Source of the DNA: Tindallia sp.
Lineage (GTDB): Bacteria; Bacillota; Clostridia; Peptostreptococcales; Tindalliaceae
NCBI GenBank assembly: GCA_007134225.1
Contig: SLLE01000076.1
Location: 1 to 64,000, forward strand
Direction: 5' to 3'
Length of the DNA: 64,000 nucleotides
In this document: positions 18,566 through 28,088 of the stretch, in pieces
How positions within the stretch are numbered: the first letter of the stretch is position 1
Layout: every line of letters begins with the position of its first letter
Position numbers and translations under genes: made by a program
The notes under the pieces: generated by a model
Told to the model about the DNA's origin: nothing
Seen by the model: the letters and a program-made list of their open reading frames with translations, nothing else
Databases searched by the model: none

Positions 18566-19507
18566 ATGAAAATCAGGAGAAGAAACTTCAAAAAACAATC
18601 TGAAGCAGAGAATTTTTGGCCTTCCTTTACAGATATGATTTCAACCATTGCATTGGTTCTTTTTTTCTTGATGCTCCTGGCCTATGTCCAGAACATCATA
18701 TCAGGGAAAAATCTGGAGTTTGCTGAACGACAGGTCCTGGATACTCAACAGAGACTGGAACAGGCCAATGTTGAAATCAGCCAGGCAGAAGATAACCTTA
18801 GGTTGATTGAAGATCGCCTGGAAGAGGTCAAGGCTGAAGTGGAGGAGGGTGAAATTGCCCTTCAATTGTCTGAGGAGCAGATTGAAGAACAACGTGAGAT
18901 TATCGCGGAAAGTAATCGGGAACTGGGACAACTGCGTACGCGCCTGGAGAGCGTTGCGGTTTTGAGGCTGGATGTTTTGGAAAGAGTAAAAGCATCCATC
19001 GAATCAGAGCTGGGAACAAGAACGGCAGATGGGGATCCGTTAGTCAGTATCGCGGAAAACGGAAATATTGTCATTAATGAAGGGCTTGTTTTTGACTATA
19101 ACTCTGCCACAGTAAAATCAGACGGAAGAGAACTTTTAGATCAACTCGCAAGTGCTTTCGAACGGGTCTTAAACGATCGCTCCACACGAAACAATGTGGA
19201 TGCCATTAGTATTCAAGGCCATACTGACAACACTGGAAGTCCGGAGTACAATCGGGATCTCTCCACAAGACGTGCCACTTCCGTGGTAAATCATATGCTG
19301 ACTTCCAATCCTAACCTGGAAAGAAAATATGCTGATCATTTTGCTGCTACTGGCTATTCAGAATTCAGACCAATTGCGACCAATAGCACAGCCGCCGGAA
19401 GAGCACGGAATCGACGCATTGAAATATCCATTATTTTAAAAGACGATCAGGTGCAAAACATTATTGAAACATATTTAGAAGACTCCATGAATATTTTTGA
19501 AGAATGA
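18566..19507 (+). CDS. OmpA/MotB-like peptidoglycan-binding partner protein
   Basis: 313 residues from the ATG with AAAGGCGG seven nt upstream; the track TTG (18548) lacks an SD. One transmembrane segment (about 24-45) is preceded by FWPSFTDM. Its Asp (about D23) sits where MotB has its proton-carrying Asp. A long coiled coil (about 50-130) follows, then an OmpA-family domain with IQGHTDNTGS, NRDLSTRRA and GRARNRRIEI that binds peptidoglycan. With the upstream channel-like protein it should form a stator-type complex. The stop is 3 nt from the convergent DUF368 gene. Confidence 0.87.
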   Translation: MKIRRRNFKKQSEAENFWPSFTDMISTIALVLFFLMLLAYVQNIISGKNLEFAERQVLDTQQRLEQANVEISQAEDNLRLIEDRLEEVKAEVEEGEIALQLSEEQIEEQREIIAESNRELGQLRTRLESVAVLRLDVLERVKASIESELGTRTADGDPLVSIAENGNIVINEGLVFDYNSATVKSDGRELLDQLASAFERVLNDRSTRNNVDAISIQGHTDNTGSPEYNRDLSTRRATSVVNHMLTSNPNLERKYADHFAATGYSEFRPIATNSTAAGRARNRRIEISIILKDDQVQNIIETYLEDSMNIFEE

Positions 19508-19509
19508 TA

Positions 19510-20253
19510 CTACTTTCCGCTCCATTTCCATACTGGAATAAAACCGGCAAAAAACAACAATACTAAAAATGGATCAAACTGATATGGAAAGAGAGCCCTT
19601 GATGATCCAAGGATCAATCCTGCAAAAAAATAAGAAATAATTGCACGGTAACGATCATATAATTTTTCCAGCAAATGAACCAGCATTAACATTCCAGTGA
19701 GCCCACCCACTCCAAAGATAAGCAGTTTTGTGATCACCAGATCGCTTAAATAGAAAAGCACCGTATCGTATACACCCATCACAATTAATACAGAACTGCC
19801 GGGTAATCCCGGCAGTACCATGGTTGCACTAGACAGTGCTCCTGCGACAAAGAGATAGATCGGATTAACTTCTTCCAGGGCACCTGCCGCACCAATAGGA
19901 TCGTTACTCAGTAAAAATCCAATCATAATGCCAACGCTCATAAAAACCATTCTTTTACTGTTTAATCCCGGGCAGCATTTAAGAACAGCCCTAATGGAAG
20001 CAAGCAAACATCCAAGTAAAAAAATCGACGTCTTATCTCGCTGTTCTGTAAAAAACCAGGCAAACAAAAATCCACTGGCGAATATGCCTGTCAGGATACC
20101 AATCAGAAGTGGAATATATGGCTTCAAAATACGCCTGGCCAAATCACGCACCAATTGCTCATATATACCAAAAATCACGAAAACGGTACCACCGCTCATT
20201 CCCGGAAGTACCATAATAAAACCCAGTACAACACCCTGCAGGTAAAGAGTCAT
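19510..20253 (-). CDS. popT: DUF368 membrane protein, PopT-like undecaprenyl-phosphate transporter
   Basis: 247 residues and very hydrophobic, with two similar Gly/Pro-rich signatures: VLPGMSGGTVFVIFG near residue 15 and VLPGLPGSSVLIVMG near residue 140. This internal repeat is the hallmark of DUF368. Members (PopT) return undecaprenyl phosphate to the cytoplasmic face for cell-wall synthesis; that role is taken from the family. It is shorter than many relatives (about 270-300). SD is AGAGGGG, 7 nt before the ATG. It lies 41 nt downstream of the AMMECR1-type gene on the same strand. Confidence 0.82.
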   Translation of the reverse strand: MTLYLQGVVLGFIMVLPGMSGGTVFVIFGIYEQLVRDLARRILKPYIPLLIGILTGIFASGFLFAWFFTEQRDKTSIFLLGCLLASIRAVLKCCPGLNSKRMVFMSVGIMIGFLLSNDPIGAAGALEEVNPIYLFVAGALSSATMVLPGLPGSSVLIVMGVYDTVLFYLSDLVITKLLIFGVGGLTGMLMLVHLLEKLYDRYRAIISYFFAGLILGSSRALFPYQFDPFLVLLFFAGFIPVWKWSGK

Positions 20254-20294
20254 TCCGACACCCCTCTGATGACATTATTTTTCGTTAAGGCTCA

Positions 20295-21611
20295 TTATAC
20301 AAAACGCTTAACCTGAAACCGGTATACTGTCATGTCTTCGTTTTGACCGATACCTGCTTTTTGTTTTGCAATTTCCAATTGTTGAGCCACAGTATCGACT
20401 CCATCCAGATCCGGCAGCAAGACACCACGTTTATAGTCAGCCTCCACCATAACACCATAGTTTCTGGGGTCCAAATCACTGGTTGACTCGACCACTTCCA
20501 TCTCGCCTAAAATATCCACCTTGACAGACAAGTTGCTCAGTTCTTCCGGTTCTAAAGATGGAAATCTTGGATCTTGCACCGCCGCTGCAATCGCATTTTG
20601 AATGATTTCATCGATCAGGTTTTGATAGGCTGGCATCATCGTACCAATACATCCTCTAAGCTTTCCATGTACATGCAAAGAAACAAAAGTTCCCGCTTGT
20701 TTCCTGAGATTCTCCTTCAACCAGGTTTTCTCCATTATCTCTACCAAATCTCTTTCTGGATCAATTTTTTTTCCCGCTGTAACATATTGACGAATTGCCT
20801 CTCTCGCAACTTGAACATAAGGGTGATGTTCAACCTGGTTACAATGGATGAATGCAGTTAAATATCCAACGCCGAAAGGACCTTCGTAGGATAATAGATC
20901 AATCTCACGATCAAGCCCCTTCACCATTTCATTTGCAGCTAAAAAAGGGTTGAGGCCACATTCGGCGGCATTTTCGCGGATTTGGGGTTCAATGCTTTTC
21001 AATTGATCCAAATCCTTTTCTCGAAAGGCTTTTACCACTAATTGATCAAACAAAGGACCTGATGGATGCAACCCGTATGGACCATCCTGCTTAAGTCGAT
21101 GGCTCAAATCTCCGCTGGCCAGTATCAGGATTTTTTCGTCCTGCTTCCGAAATAGATCACCAAGGCTTTGAGATACACTTAGCAACGCGTCAGATTGGGA
21201 AGGCCCGACACCGATCAGTACAATACTAAACACTTCATGCTCCTTTTGTATATAATACAATGGCACTAGTGTCCCATGATCCATCTCCAGATTTTTCCTG
21301 GACAGTCCTATTTCTTCGCTGATCTTATTCACCAAAGAGGTGTTGCTTTGAATAGTTAGTTGAACGTCTGCACATCCAAACTGCGATAAATTTCCATTCC
21401 AGTGATGATTGGAAGCAACGGTTAAAACACCTCTTGAATGGCTGTGTGGTGTCAGAATAACCAGGGTATCAGGTGCCATTTGGGCTGTTTTTCTTGCCAG
21501 TTGTTTCATTCCTTCTATTGTCTTACTCGCTTCCTGTTCTTTCCCTCTTCCCACCTCAGGTATAATAATAGGCGGATGAGGGGCAAATGCCGCTCCTACA
21601 ACTGGTGACAT
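20295..21611 (-). CDS. AmmeMemoRadiSam system protein: LigB-like plus AMMECR1 domains
   Basis: 438 residues. The N-terminal half (about 1-260) resembles class III extradiol dioxygenases and Memo (AFAPHPPIIIPEVG, LTPHSHSRG, ASGDLSHRLK), and the C-terminal half (about 275-438) is an AMMECR1 domain (GKLRGCIGTMMP, DPRFPSLEPEEL, YGVMVEADYKRGVLLPDL). The His residues suit a metal site. The biochemical role of this widely conserved set is not established. The track start lies inside the upstream radical SAM gene; the ATG at 21611 has a perfect AAAGGAGG at 7 nt and is used. The radical SAM partner is 14 nt upstream. Confidence 0.88.
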   Translation of the reverse strand: MSPVVGAAFAPHPPIIIPEVGRGKEQEASKTIEGMKQLARKTAQMAPDTLVILTPHSHSRGVLTVASNHHWNGNLSQFGCADVQLTIQSNTSLVNKISEEIGLSRKNLEMDHGTLVPLYYIQKEHEVFSIVLIGVGPSQSDALLSVSQSLGDLFRKQDEKILILASGDLSHRLKQDGPYGLHPSGPLFDQLVVKAFREKDLDQLKSIEPQIRENAAECGLNPFLAANEMVKGLDREIDLLSYEGPFGVGYLTAFIHCNQVEHHPYVQVAREAIRQYVTAGKKIDPERDLVEIMEKTWLKENLRKQAGTFVSLHVHGKLRGCIGTMMPAYQNLIDEIIQNAIAAAVQDPRFPSLEPEELSNLSVKVDILGEMEVVESTSDLDPRNYGVMVEADYKRGVLLPDLDGVDTVAQQLEIAKQKAGIGQNEDMTVYRFQVKRFV

Positions 21612-21625
21612 GATAGTTCCTCCTT

Positions 21626-22480
21626 TCAAGTTGTTGGGATGTTTCCCAGATAGACATAATTCAGATATTGATCTGCGCAATTTTTCACTTCCGTTAACCA
21701 TGCTTTCGGTGTCGCCGGAGCCTGATGCTTATAACTCGGAAAGTATCGACTCAAGTGGAGTGGGATATCAGGAGAGATACCGGCAATCCATCGAAACATA
21801 TTTTCCAGTTCATCCTTTTCATGCATATCCGTCACGAGCAGGGTGGTTATTTCAATATGGCATTGTTGATACGCTCGTTCAATTGTGTTTAATACCGGCT
21901 CTAAATCACCGCCACAAAAACGGCGATATGCGTCTTGGCGAAATGCCTTTAAATCAATATTCATCGCATCCATGTACGGCAAAAGTCTTACCAGTGGCTC
22001 ATCCTCTATATACCCATTTGTCACCATTATGTTTGCAAGTCCTTTCTTTTTTGCCTGTTTTGCTGTTTCAAGCACGTACTCATAATACACCACCGGCTCA
22101 TTATAGGTGTAAGAAATGCTCGGCACATTCAATTCAGTTGCTTCCTCAATAATCCTTTCCGGTCCAACGCTTCTGGTGACAGGTTCACCCATGGAAATAG
22201 AATAATTTTGGCAATAAGAACAGCTAAAATTACATCCATAACTTCCTATAGAAAGAGTTTTAGTGCCAGACATGAAACGGAACAGGGGTTTTTTTTCAAT
22301 TGGATCCAGATTAATCGCTGTCAGTTCAGCGTAGTTCATGCTCATTAAACGACCATCGATATTTTTTCGCACGCGGCATTTCCCCGAAAAACCAGGCACA
22401 AGGTGACAGCGATGAGGACATAGCAAACAAGTAAGGGTCCCATCATCAGAAAAAGTATGATAAAACATTGCTTCACGCAT
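21626..22480 (-). CDS. amrS: AmmeMemoRadiSam system radical SAM enzyme
   Basis: 284 residues. The radical SAM cluster motif CNFSCSYC lies at about 84-91, preceded by an N-terminal Cys-rich segment (CLLCPHRC and GKCRVR) that could hold another metal or cluster. SYTYNEPVVYYEY is typical of this PflA-like subgroup. It probably modifies a protein or small molecule in the system of the next gene; the substrate is unknown. The track start is inside the clpB terminator, while the ATG at 22480 has GAGGAGAGGAGG seven nt upstream, an unusually strong site. Confidence 0.9.
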   Translation of the reverse strand: MREAMFYHTFSDDGTLTCLLCPHRCHLVPGFSGKCRVRKNIDGRLMSMNYAELTAINLDPIEKKPLFRFMSGTKTLSIGSYGCNFSCSYCQNYSISMGEPVTRSVGPERIIEEATELNVPSISYTYNEPVVYYEYVLETAKQAKKKGLANIMVTNGYIEDEPLVRLLPYMDAMNIDLKAFRQDAYRRFCGGDLEPVLNTIERAYQQCHIEITTLLVTDMHEKDELENMFRWIAGISPDIPLHLSRYFPSYKHQAPATPKAWLTEVKNCADQYLNYVYLGNIPTT

Positions 22481-22499
22481 GATCGTACCTCCTCTCCTC

Positions 22500-22540
22500 A
22501 AAAAAATCCTCCCATTTGATTTTATCATTAATCGGGAGGA
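22500..22540 (-). terminator. Rho-independent terminator of clpB
   Basis: On the minus strand TCCTCCC pairs with GGGAGGA across a 20-nt loop, followed by a T-run, shortly after the clpB stop. Confidence 0.7.
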
Positions 22541-22552
22541 AGTTAAAACTTG

Positions 22553-25156
22553 TTATTGGTTTTTCTCTACATGATAAGCCAATTCTCCATTCTCTCTAGT
22601 AACCTTGATTAGGCTGCCGACAGGTATTTCTCCCTTAAGAATCATTCTTCCAATACCTGTTTCCATTTCCTTTTGGATCAAACGCTTAATGGGGCGCGCG
22701 CCATAGACAGGAGAATATCCTTTATCCATCAGGTATTCTTTTGCTTCTTTTTCAATTCGAATGCTTATTTTTTGCTCTTGGAGTCTTCTTTCAATATCCT
22801 GTATGGATAAATCAATGATCCGGAAGATTTCTTCACGCTCCAAGGGCTTAAATAAAACTGTTTCATCAATGCGGTTTAAAAACTCCGGTCTAAACAATCG
22901 CTGAAGTTCCTGCTGTACTTTTTTACGGGTTTCTTCCTTCAAATGGGATCCTTGCTCCAAATCATCCAGAATATATTGGCTCCCTATATTGGATGTCATA
23001 ATAATCAAAGTATTTTTAAAATCTACTGTTTTCCCGTGACTGTCCGTTAACCTTCCATCGTCCAATAATTGAAGCAGAATATGAAATACTTCTGGATGCG
23101 CTTTTTCGATCTCATCCAGCAATACAACGCTATAGGGTTTTCGCCGAACTACCTCTGTTAACTGACCGCCTTCTTCATATCCCACATAACCGGGAGGTGC
23201 TCCGATTAGTCTTGAAACGGAGAACTTTTCCATATACTCGCTCATATCTATACGCACCATATTGTTTTCACTGTCAAAGAGCGCTTCCGCCAATGCCTTT
23301 GCCAGTTCTGTTTTTCCTACACCTGTAGGACCCAAAAATAGAAAGGATCCCATGGGTTTATGAAGATCTTTTAAGCCGGACCTTGCACGAATCACAGCAT
23401 CGCTGACAGCACTGACTGCTTCATGTTGTCCAATGACGCGTTGATGCAGAATGTCTTCAAGCTTCAGCAGTTTCTCTTTTTCACTTTCCAACAATCGCGA
23501 AACGGGAATCCCAGTCCATTTTGATATGATCTCGCTTATCTCACATTCGGTCACTTCTTCCTTCAACATACGGGACTCTCCAAAGGCTTCCAGCTTATTA
23601 TGCTGTTGTTCAATTTTTTTCTCAATTTCTGGTAAAGTTCCATAACGAAGTCTGGCCAATTCTTCTAAATTATACTGCCTTTCAGCTCGTTCGATGGCTT
23701 GTCTTGTTTCTTCCAGTTTACTTTTCAACTCTTTTTCCTGTAATAAAGCATTTTTTTCCTGCTGCCACCTGGCCAGTAACTGTTCATGTCGTTCTTTCAG
23801 CTGATTGATTTCTTTTTCCAATTCTTGGAGTCTTTCCTTCGAAACCTGATCTTTTTCTTTCTTTAAAGCTTCTTTTTCTATTTCCAACTGCATCATACGA
23901 CGTTGCAGCTCATCCAATTCCGATGGCATGCTGTCAATTTCTGTTCGAATCATGGCTGCAGCTTCGTCCATCAGGTCAATGGCTTTATCCGGTAAAAAAC
24001 GGTCTGTAATGTATCGTTCAGACAGTACAGCACATGCCACTAATGCATTATCAGCTATCCGGACCCCATGATGAATTTCAAATCGTTCTTTCAGACCCCG
24101 TAGAATAGAAATGGTCGTTTCCACATCCGGAGCATCAATCAGCACTTTTTGAAATCTTCTTTCCAATGCAGCATCTTTTTCAATATATTTTCGGTGCTCA
24201 TCCAAAGTTGTGGCGCCAATACAGTGAAGTTCGCCTCGCGCCAGCATTGGCTTCAGAATATTACCGGCGTCCATGGAACCTTCCGCTTTACCGGCACCGA
24301 CAATATTGTGAATCTCATCCACGAATAGAAGAATGCGTCCATCTGATTTTTCGATTTCTTTTAAGACAGCTTTTAACCGTTCTTCAAATTCGCCTCGATA
24401 TTTTGCTCCTGCAATTAATGATCCCATGTCCAAGGCAAAGATGGTTTTGTTTTTCAAACCTTCCGGCACATCCCCTTTTACGATTCGTTGAGCTAATCCT
24501 TCCGCAATGGCAGTTTTACCTACACCTGGATCACCTATTAGTACCGGGTTGTTTTTTGTACGTCGGCTCAGAATTCGAATGACTCTCCTTATTTCTGCAT
24601 CTCTTCCAATCACCGGATCCAACTTGCCTTTTCTTGCCATCTCAACTAAATCTCTGCCGTATTTTTCCAGAGGACTGTAGGTGTCTTCCGGAGTCTGACT
24701 TGTCACACGCTGGTTTCCCCGCGCTTCAGTGAGTGCTTTTAAAAATGCATCTTCTGTAATCTGATGTTGTTTCAATAAGTTGGAGGATACTGTGCCGCGT
24801 TCTCGCATCAAAGCAAGGTAGATATGTTCTACCGCTATATAGTCGTCTTTAAAATCCTTTGCAGCTTTTTCAGCCTGAATAAGAATTTGATTAAGCCTTC
24901 TGGTAGCATAAACCTCTTGTGCGCCGCTGCCGGTAACGGAGGGCAGCTTACCAATTTCTTTTTCAAGGTCTGAAATCATCTGATTCAAAGAAACATTCAT
25001 ATTCTGCAGCAAAGTTGGAATTAGTCCGCTCTCCTGCTTCAGTAATGCCAGGTGTAAATGCTCGCCATCGATATATTGATGATTTTTTTCAACGGCGATT
25101 TGTTGAGCTTCCATCATCGCTTCCTGAGATTTTTGCGTTAACCGCTCCATATTCAT
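22553..25156 (-). CDS. clpB: ATP-dependent chaperone ClpB
   Basis: 867 residues, full length for ClpB. It has an N-domain with two Clp repeats (1-150), NBD1 with Walker A GDPGVGKT at 208-215, a long coiled-coil middle domain (about 410-530) and NBD2 with GPTGVGKT at 609-616 and the Walker B-type [13 protein letters not shown]. It pulls proteins out of aggregates together with DnaK/DnaJ. It starts 11 nt after the dnaJ-like gene, downstream of the CtsR-controlled promoter, so it should be heat-inducible. The SD is an imperfect AGGGGGC. Confidence 0.96.
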   Translation of the reverse strand: MNMERLTQKSQEAMMEAQQIAVEKNHQYIDGEHLHLALLKQESGLIPTLLQNMNVSLNQMISDLEKEIGKLPSVTGSGAQEVYATRRLNQILIQAEKAAKDFKDDYIAVEHIYLALMRERGTVSSNLLKQHQITEDAFLKALTEARGNQRVTSQTPEDTYSPLEKYGRDLVEMARKGKLDPVIGRDAEIRRVIRILSRRTKNNPVLIGDPGVGKTAIAEGLAQRIVKGDVPEGLKNKTIFALDMGSLIAGAKYRGEFEERLKAVLKEIEKSDGRILLFVDEIHNIVGAGKAEGSMDAGNILKPMLARGELHCIGATTLDEHRKYIEKDAALERRFQKVLIDAPDVETTISILRGLKERFEIHHGVRIADNALVACAVLSERYITDRFLPDKAIDLMDEAAAMIRTEIDSMPSELDELQRRMMQLEIEKEALKKEKDQVSKERLQELEKEINQLKERHEQLLARWQQEKNALLQEKELKSKLEETRQAIERAERQYNLEELARLRYGTLPEIEKKIEQQHNKLEAFGESRMLKEEVTECEISEIISKWTGIPVSRLLESEKEKLLKLEDILHQRVIGQHEAVSAVSDAVIRARSGLKDLHKPMGSFLFLGPTGVGKTELAKALAEALFDSENNMVRIDMSEYMEKFSVSRLIGAPPGYVGYEEGGQLTEVVRRKPYSVVLLDEIEKAHPEVFHILLQLLDDGRLTDSHGKTVDFKNTLIIMTSNIGSQYILDDLEQGSHLKEETRKKVQQELQRLFRPEFLNRIDETVLFKPLEREEIFRIIDLSIQDIERRLQEQKISIRIEKEAKEYLMDKGYSPVYGARPIKRLIQKEMETGIGRMILKGEIPVGSLIKVTRENGELAYHVEKNQ

Positions 25157-25167
25157 TTCATCGCCCC

Positions 25168-26121
25168 CTATCTCTTTATTGGATTATCCTTCGATATCTC
25201 TCTTAAGCTTTCATAATGCTTTTTCTCTTCTTCTGATAATGGCTCTGGATTTTTAATCATTAGTTCTATATACAGGTCTCCCTCTCTTCCTTTCCGATCA
25301 CAGTATCCTTTACCACTCAATTTCATCTTTTTGCCCGACTGACTGCCTGGGGGTATTTTCACCTTGATAGAGCCAGGCAGGCTTTCCATGGTGATTTCCC
25401 CACCCAAGGCCGCCTCCCAGGGTGTAATAAAAACAGTTTGATAAATATCCAATCCTTCTAAGTTTCGGTTCTTTTCGTTTTTGATGTTAACTTTAAGCAA
25501 CAGATCACCCCGCTGCTTTCCATCTGCAGTTTTATGCCCCTGCCCCTTCAGTTTAATGCGTTCACCAGAAAGTATACCTGGTGGAATTTTTACCGACAAT
25601 TTTTTATCCTGATTTCCAAGATTAATCATAAATTTCTTTTGTTTCCCATGGTATGCTTCTTCAAGCGTAATGCTCAGCTCAGCTTCCACATCCATTGACT
25701 GCTGGTATGAAGATTGAGAAGAAAAGCCTGATCCACCAAATATGTCATGCATATCAAAGCCTGAGCGTTCCCCAAAAAAGGCTTCAAAAAAATCACTGAA
25801 TTCCTCGTGGCTGCTGCCTCGATGGAAACTGCCTCTATATCGATTATCCGAAAAATCAAAGCCAAACTGGCTGGGGTCAAATTCGGCACCATTTTGAAAT
25901 CCTTGGTAATTTTTCAGTTGATCGAATTTCTTTCTTTTCTTTTCATCACCGAGAACTTCATACGCTTCATTTAGCTCTTTAAAATTTGCCTCTGCTTCCT
26001 GATCTCCAGGATGCGTGTCCGGGTGATAGTCTTTCGCAAGTTTTCTATATGCTTTTTTTATCTCTACCTGTGACGCATTCTCATCTACACCCAGTATGTT
26101 ATAATAATCTTTGTATTGCAC
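25168..26121 (-). CDS. DnaJ/CbpA-type J-domain co-chaperone
   Basis: 317 residues. An N-terminal J domain ([16 protein letters not shown] in [10 protein letters not shown]) is followed by a Gly/Phe-rich linker (about 75-140) and two DnaJ_C substrate-binding domains ([16 protein letters not shown] and [16 protein letters not shown]). The CxxCxGxG zinc finger of DnaJ is absent, placing it with CbpA-like class B proteins. No ATG begins the frame: GTG at 26130 is too close to AAAGG, and GTG at 26121 has GGCAGGTG upstream and is preferred. It is the first gene of the clpB operon. Confidence 0.88.
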   Translation of the reverse strand: MQYKDYYNILGVDENASQVEIKKAYRKLAKDYHPDTHPGDQEAEANFKELNEAYEVLGDEKKRKKFDQLKNYQGFQNGAEFDPSQFGFDFSDNRYRGSFHRGSSHEEFSDFFEAFFGERSGFDMHDIFGGSGFSSQSSYQQSMDVEAELSITLEEAYHGKQKKFMINLGNQDKKLSVKIPPGILSGERIKLKGQGHKTADGKQRGDLLLKVNIKNEKNRNLEGLDIYQTVFITPWEAALGGEITMESLPGSIKVKIPPGSQSGKKMKLSGKGYCDRKGREGDLYIELMIKNPEPLSEEEKKHYESLREISKDNPIKR

Positions 26122-26164
26122 CTTTATCACCTGCCTTTGATCAATTTGGCTCTTTTTGAATTTG

Positions 26165-26181
26165 ATTGACTTTCTTTGACC
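26165..26181 (-). promoter_or_regulatory. CtsR operator
   Basis: On the minus strand GGTCAAA-GAA-AGTCAAT matches the CtsR heptad direct repeat RGTCAAA-N3-RGTCAAA almost perfectly. It lies just downstream of the -10 element, where binding would block transcription of dnaJ-clpB. ctsR itself is not in this window. Confidence 0.8.
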
Positions 26182-26192
26182 TTCTTGGTTTT

Positions 26193-26220
26193 ATTATACC
26201 ATTTTCATCAAAAAATGCAA
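26193..26220 (-). promoter_or_regulatory. Sigma-A promoter of the dnaJ-like/clpB operon
   Basis: On the minus strand TTGCAT (26220-26215), a 16-nt spacer and TATAAT (26198-26193) preceded by TGG, an extended -10. The CtsR box begins 11 nt downstream of the -10. Confidence 0.75.
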
Positions 26221-26221
26221 T

Positions 26222-26460
26222 GCAAATATCCCGTTAAGGATCTCTATTCTCACATCCAGATCATCTGTCTCCTCAGTCTATTATCTTTCTTTGTTTATTC
26301 AGTTCTATTTTAGGTATTATTAGGATAGACAACACTATAGCATTAGTGAGCGATAAGCGGTGCCATGTAGAGAGCCGTTCCCGTGGCTTTGCGATCTAGT
26401 AAAACAAGTATACGCTGTAGTGATAACCACTTATTCATTTATAGAAACGGAGGGGTTAAT
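26222..26460. other. Intergenic leader region before the DHOD-like gene
   Basis: The divergent space beyond the heat-shock promoter holds no gene. From about 26345 the sequence is less AT-rich and has short pairing stretches (AGCC-gttcccgt-GGCT) and the 12-mer GATAAGCGGTGC, also found in the repeat copy at 29.7 kb. It may be a structured leader, but I recognise no riboswitch class. Confidence 0.3.
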
Positions 26461-27456
26461 GTGTCATCGATTAAATCTGAAATTTATGGGATCCAAATGA
26501 AAAGTCCTGTTGTCGTAGGAGCTTGCTCTCTGACATCACGGCCAGAAAAAGCAAAAGAGCTGGAAAAAGCAGGAGCAGGTGCGCTCATTATCAAATCACT
26601 TTTCGAAGAAGAATTGCAACTGGAGCGGAATCAGTTAGATGAGCAGTTAGAAAAGTATAATGATTTACATGCCGAAATGATCACCCATTTCCCACATATG
26701 GAGCATGCTGGTGATGCTGCTCATCTGCAAATGGTGAAAAAAGTTAAGGATGCTGTTGCGATCCCCGTCATTGCCAGCCTTAATGCAGTCACAATGGATG
26801 GATGGGTTGCGTATGCAAAAGATTTGGAAAAGACTGGAGTCGATGGGTTGGAGCTAAATTTCTACGCGCTTCCGGTGGATCGCCAAAATACTGCCGATAA
26901 TATTATCAATCGACAAATAGAAATTGTCCAAAAGGTTAAGAATGCCGTATCGATCCCAGTTGGAGTTAAACTAAGTCCTTATTACACACACTTGATGAAT
27001 GTCACAGAGTCTTTGGAAAAAGCTGGAGCAGATGGTTTTACCATGTTTAATCGGTTTTTTCAACCAGATGTGGATATCATGAGTGAGACAGAGTCTGTTA
27101 CTTTCTCTTTCAGCGATGCACAGGATGATTTGCTGGCAATCCAATGGATTGCACTCCTTAGCGACCGATTAAAGACTCCCCTGACTGCCAGCAACGGAAT
27201 ACTGGATTATGAGGAAGCTGTTAAAGCGATTCTCGTGGGTTCAAAATCTGTACAGGTTGTCAGTGCACTGTATAAAAATGGAACCGATCAGATCACAAAA
27301 ATAAATCAGGGAATCCAAAAATGGATGGATCTAAAAGGATACGCTGAAATCAGCGATTTTAGTGGTAAAATGAGCAAAGATAAGCAGCGAGATCCATGGG
27401 CTTATGAGCGGGTACAATATATCGAAATGCTGTTGAAAAAAAGTAGTTTTTTCTAA
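26461..27456 (+). CDS. Dihydroorotate dehydrogenase-like flavoprotein
   Basis: 331 residues of the DHOD/PreA TIM-barrel family, which binds FMN. Visible elements are SPVVVGACSLTSRPEKA at the N-terminus, VKLSPYYTHL mid-protein, ADGFTMFNRF and a C-terminal phosphate-binding region around ILVGSKSVQVVSALY. No pyrimidine genes are near, and the N-terminus differs from true PyrD, so the substrate is uncertain; annotators commonly call such proteins DHOD-like. The start is GTG at 26461 with GGAGGGG five nt upstream; the track ATG lies far upstream without an SD. Confidence 0.78.
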   Translation: MSSIKSEIYGIQMKSPVVVGACSLTSRPEKAKELEKAGAGALIIKSLFEEELQLERNQLDEQLEKYNDLHAEMITHFPHMEHAGDAAHLQMVKKVKDAVAIPVIASLNAVTMDGWVAYAKDLEKTGVDGLELNFYALPVDRQNTADNIINRQIEIVQKVKNAVSIPVGVKLSPYYTHLMNVTESLEKAGADGFTMFNRFFQPDVDIMSETESVTFSFSDAQDDLLAIQWIALLSDRLKTPLTASNGILDYEEAVKAILVGSKSVQVVSALYKNGTDQITKINQGIQKWMDLKGYAEISDFSGKMSKDKQRDPWAYERVQYIEMLLKKSSFF

Positions 27457-27540
27457 GAACACCTATTGCAGAAGGATATGTCGATTATCTCGCACACTAT
27501 TTAACTATGACAAAATCATGATACAATAGGAGGTTCTGAA

Positions 27541-28047
27541 ATGAAAACGGAGAAAGATATTATTGAATTTGCTATGGCAATGGAGCTTCAGGGACAACGG
27601 TTTTACCAAAGCTTTGTTGACCAGGTTGAGAATGAAACCGCTAAAATGTGGTTTAAGTCTCTGGCTGAAACTGAGAAAGAGCATTATGATATTTTAAAAA
27701 AACAATTTGATTCATTGAATGATCAGGGAGAATGGTTGGATATTAGTGACGAACTTTCAAAGAACCCGGATCAATCTCTTTTCAATGAACGAAAAGAGAA
27801 TGAAAATCTTGAAATAAAGAAACTTCACAGCCATGCAGATTTGTCCATTTTGCGAATGGCTTATTTAATTGAAAATGACTTTGCTGAATACTACAAGAAG
27901 GCGGCAGAGCAAACAGAAGATCCACAGGGAAAAAAACTGCTGATGACACTATTTGAATGGGAAAACGAGCATCGACGACTCTTTCATGAAGAATATCAGC
28001 AAGCTATGCAAGACAACTGGTTTGATCAAGGTTTTTCACCATTTTAA
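27541..28047 (+). CDS. Rubrerythrin-like ferritin-fold diiron protein
   Basis: 168 residues, a four-helix ferritin-like protein with the two metal-ligand pairs visible: MELQGQRFY with ETEKEHYD in the first half, and IENDFAEYYKKA with WENEHRRLF in the second. It lacks the C-terminal rubredoxin domain of classical rubrerythrin (no CxxC pairs), so it would need an outside electron donor. Likely roles are peroxide reduction or iron handling in an anaerobe. The SD AGGAGG is seven nt before the ATG, and a strong shared terminator follows. Confidence 0.85.
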   Translation: MKTEKDIIEFAMAMELQGQRFYQSFVDQVENETAKMWFKSLAETEKEHYDILKKQFDSLNDQGEWLDISDELSKNPDQSLFNERKENENLEIKKLHSHADLSILRMAYLIENDFAEYYKKAAEQTEDPQGKKLLMTLFEWENEHRRLFHEEYQQAMQDNWFDQGFSPF

Positions 28048-28049
28048 AT

Positions 28050-28088
28050 AATCGAGTGACCGTTTCGGTCACTCGATTACTTTTTTAA
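28050..28088. terminator. Bidirectional terminator between convergent genes
   Basis: A perfect 12-bp stem AATCGAGTGACC / GGTCACTCGATT with loop GTTTC, followed on the plus strand by ACTTTTTTAA. The stop codon of the convergent nnr gene lies inside the stem. Confidence 0.85.

Noticed and set aside
17591-19507. Zorya-like defence locus (ZorA/ZorB)
   Set aside because: The channel protein is only 314 residues without the long ZorA tail, and no ZorC/D/E-type helicase or nuclease genes follow.
21610-22152. 180-codon + strand ORF
   Set aside because: Antisense to the radical SAM gene and composed of low-complexity shadow sequence.
26352-26363. Fourth copy of the modular repeat near 26.35 kb
   Set aside because: Only a 12-mer matches copy B; neither end sequence nor the hairpin modules are present.
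27519-27527. Extended -10 (TGATACAAT) for the rubrerythrin-like gene
   Set aside because: It directly abuts the AGGAGG, so transcripts would start at or inside the ribosome site; not plausible as the main promoter.
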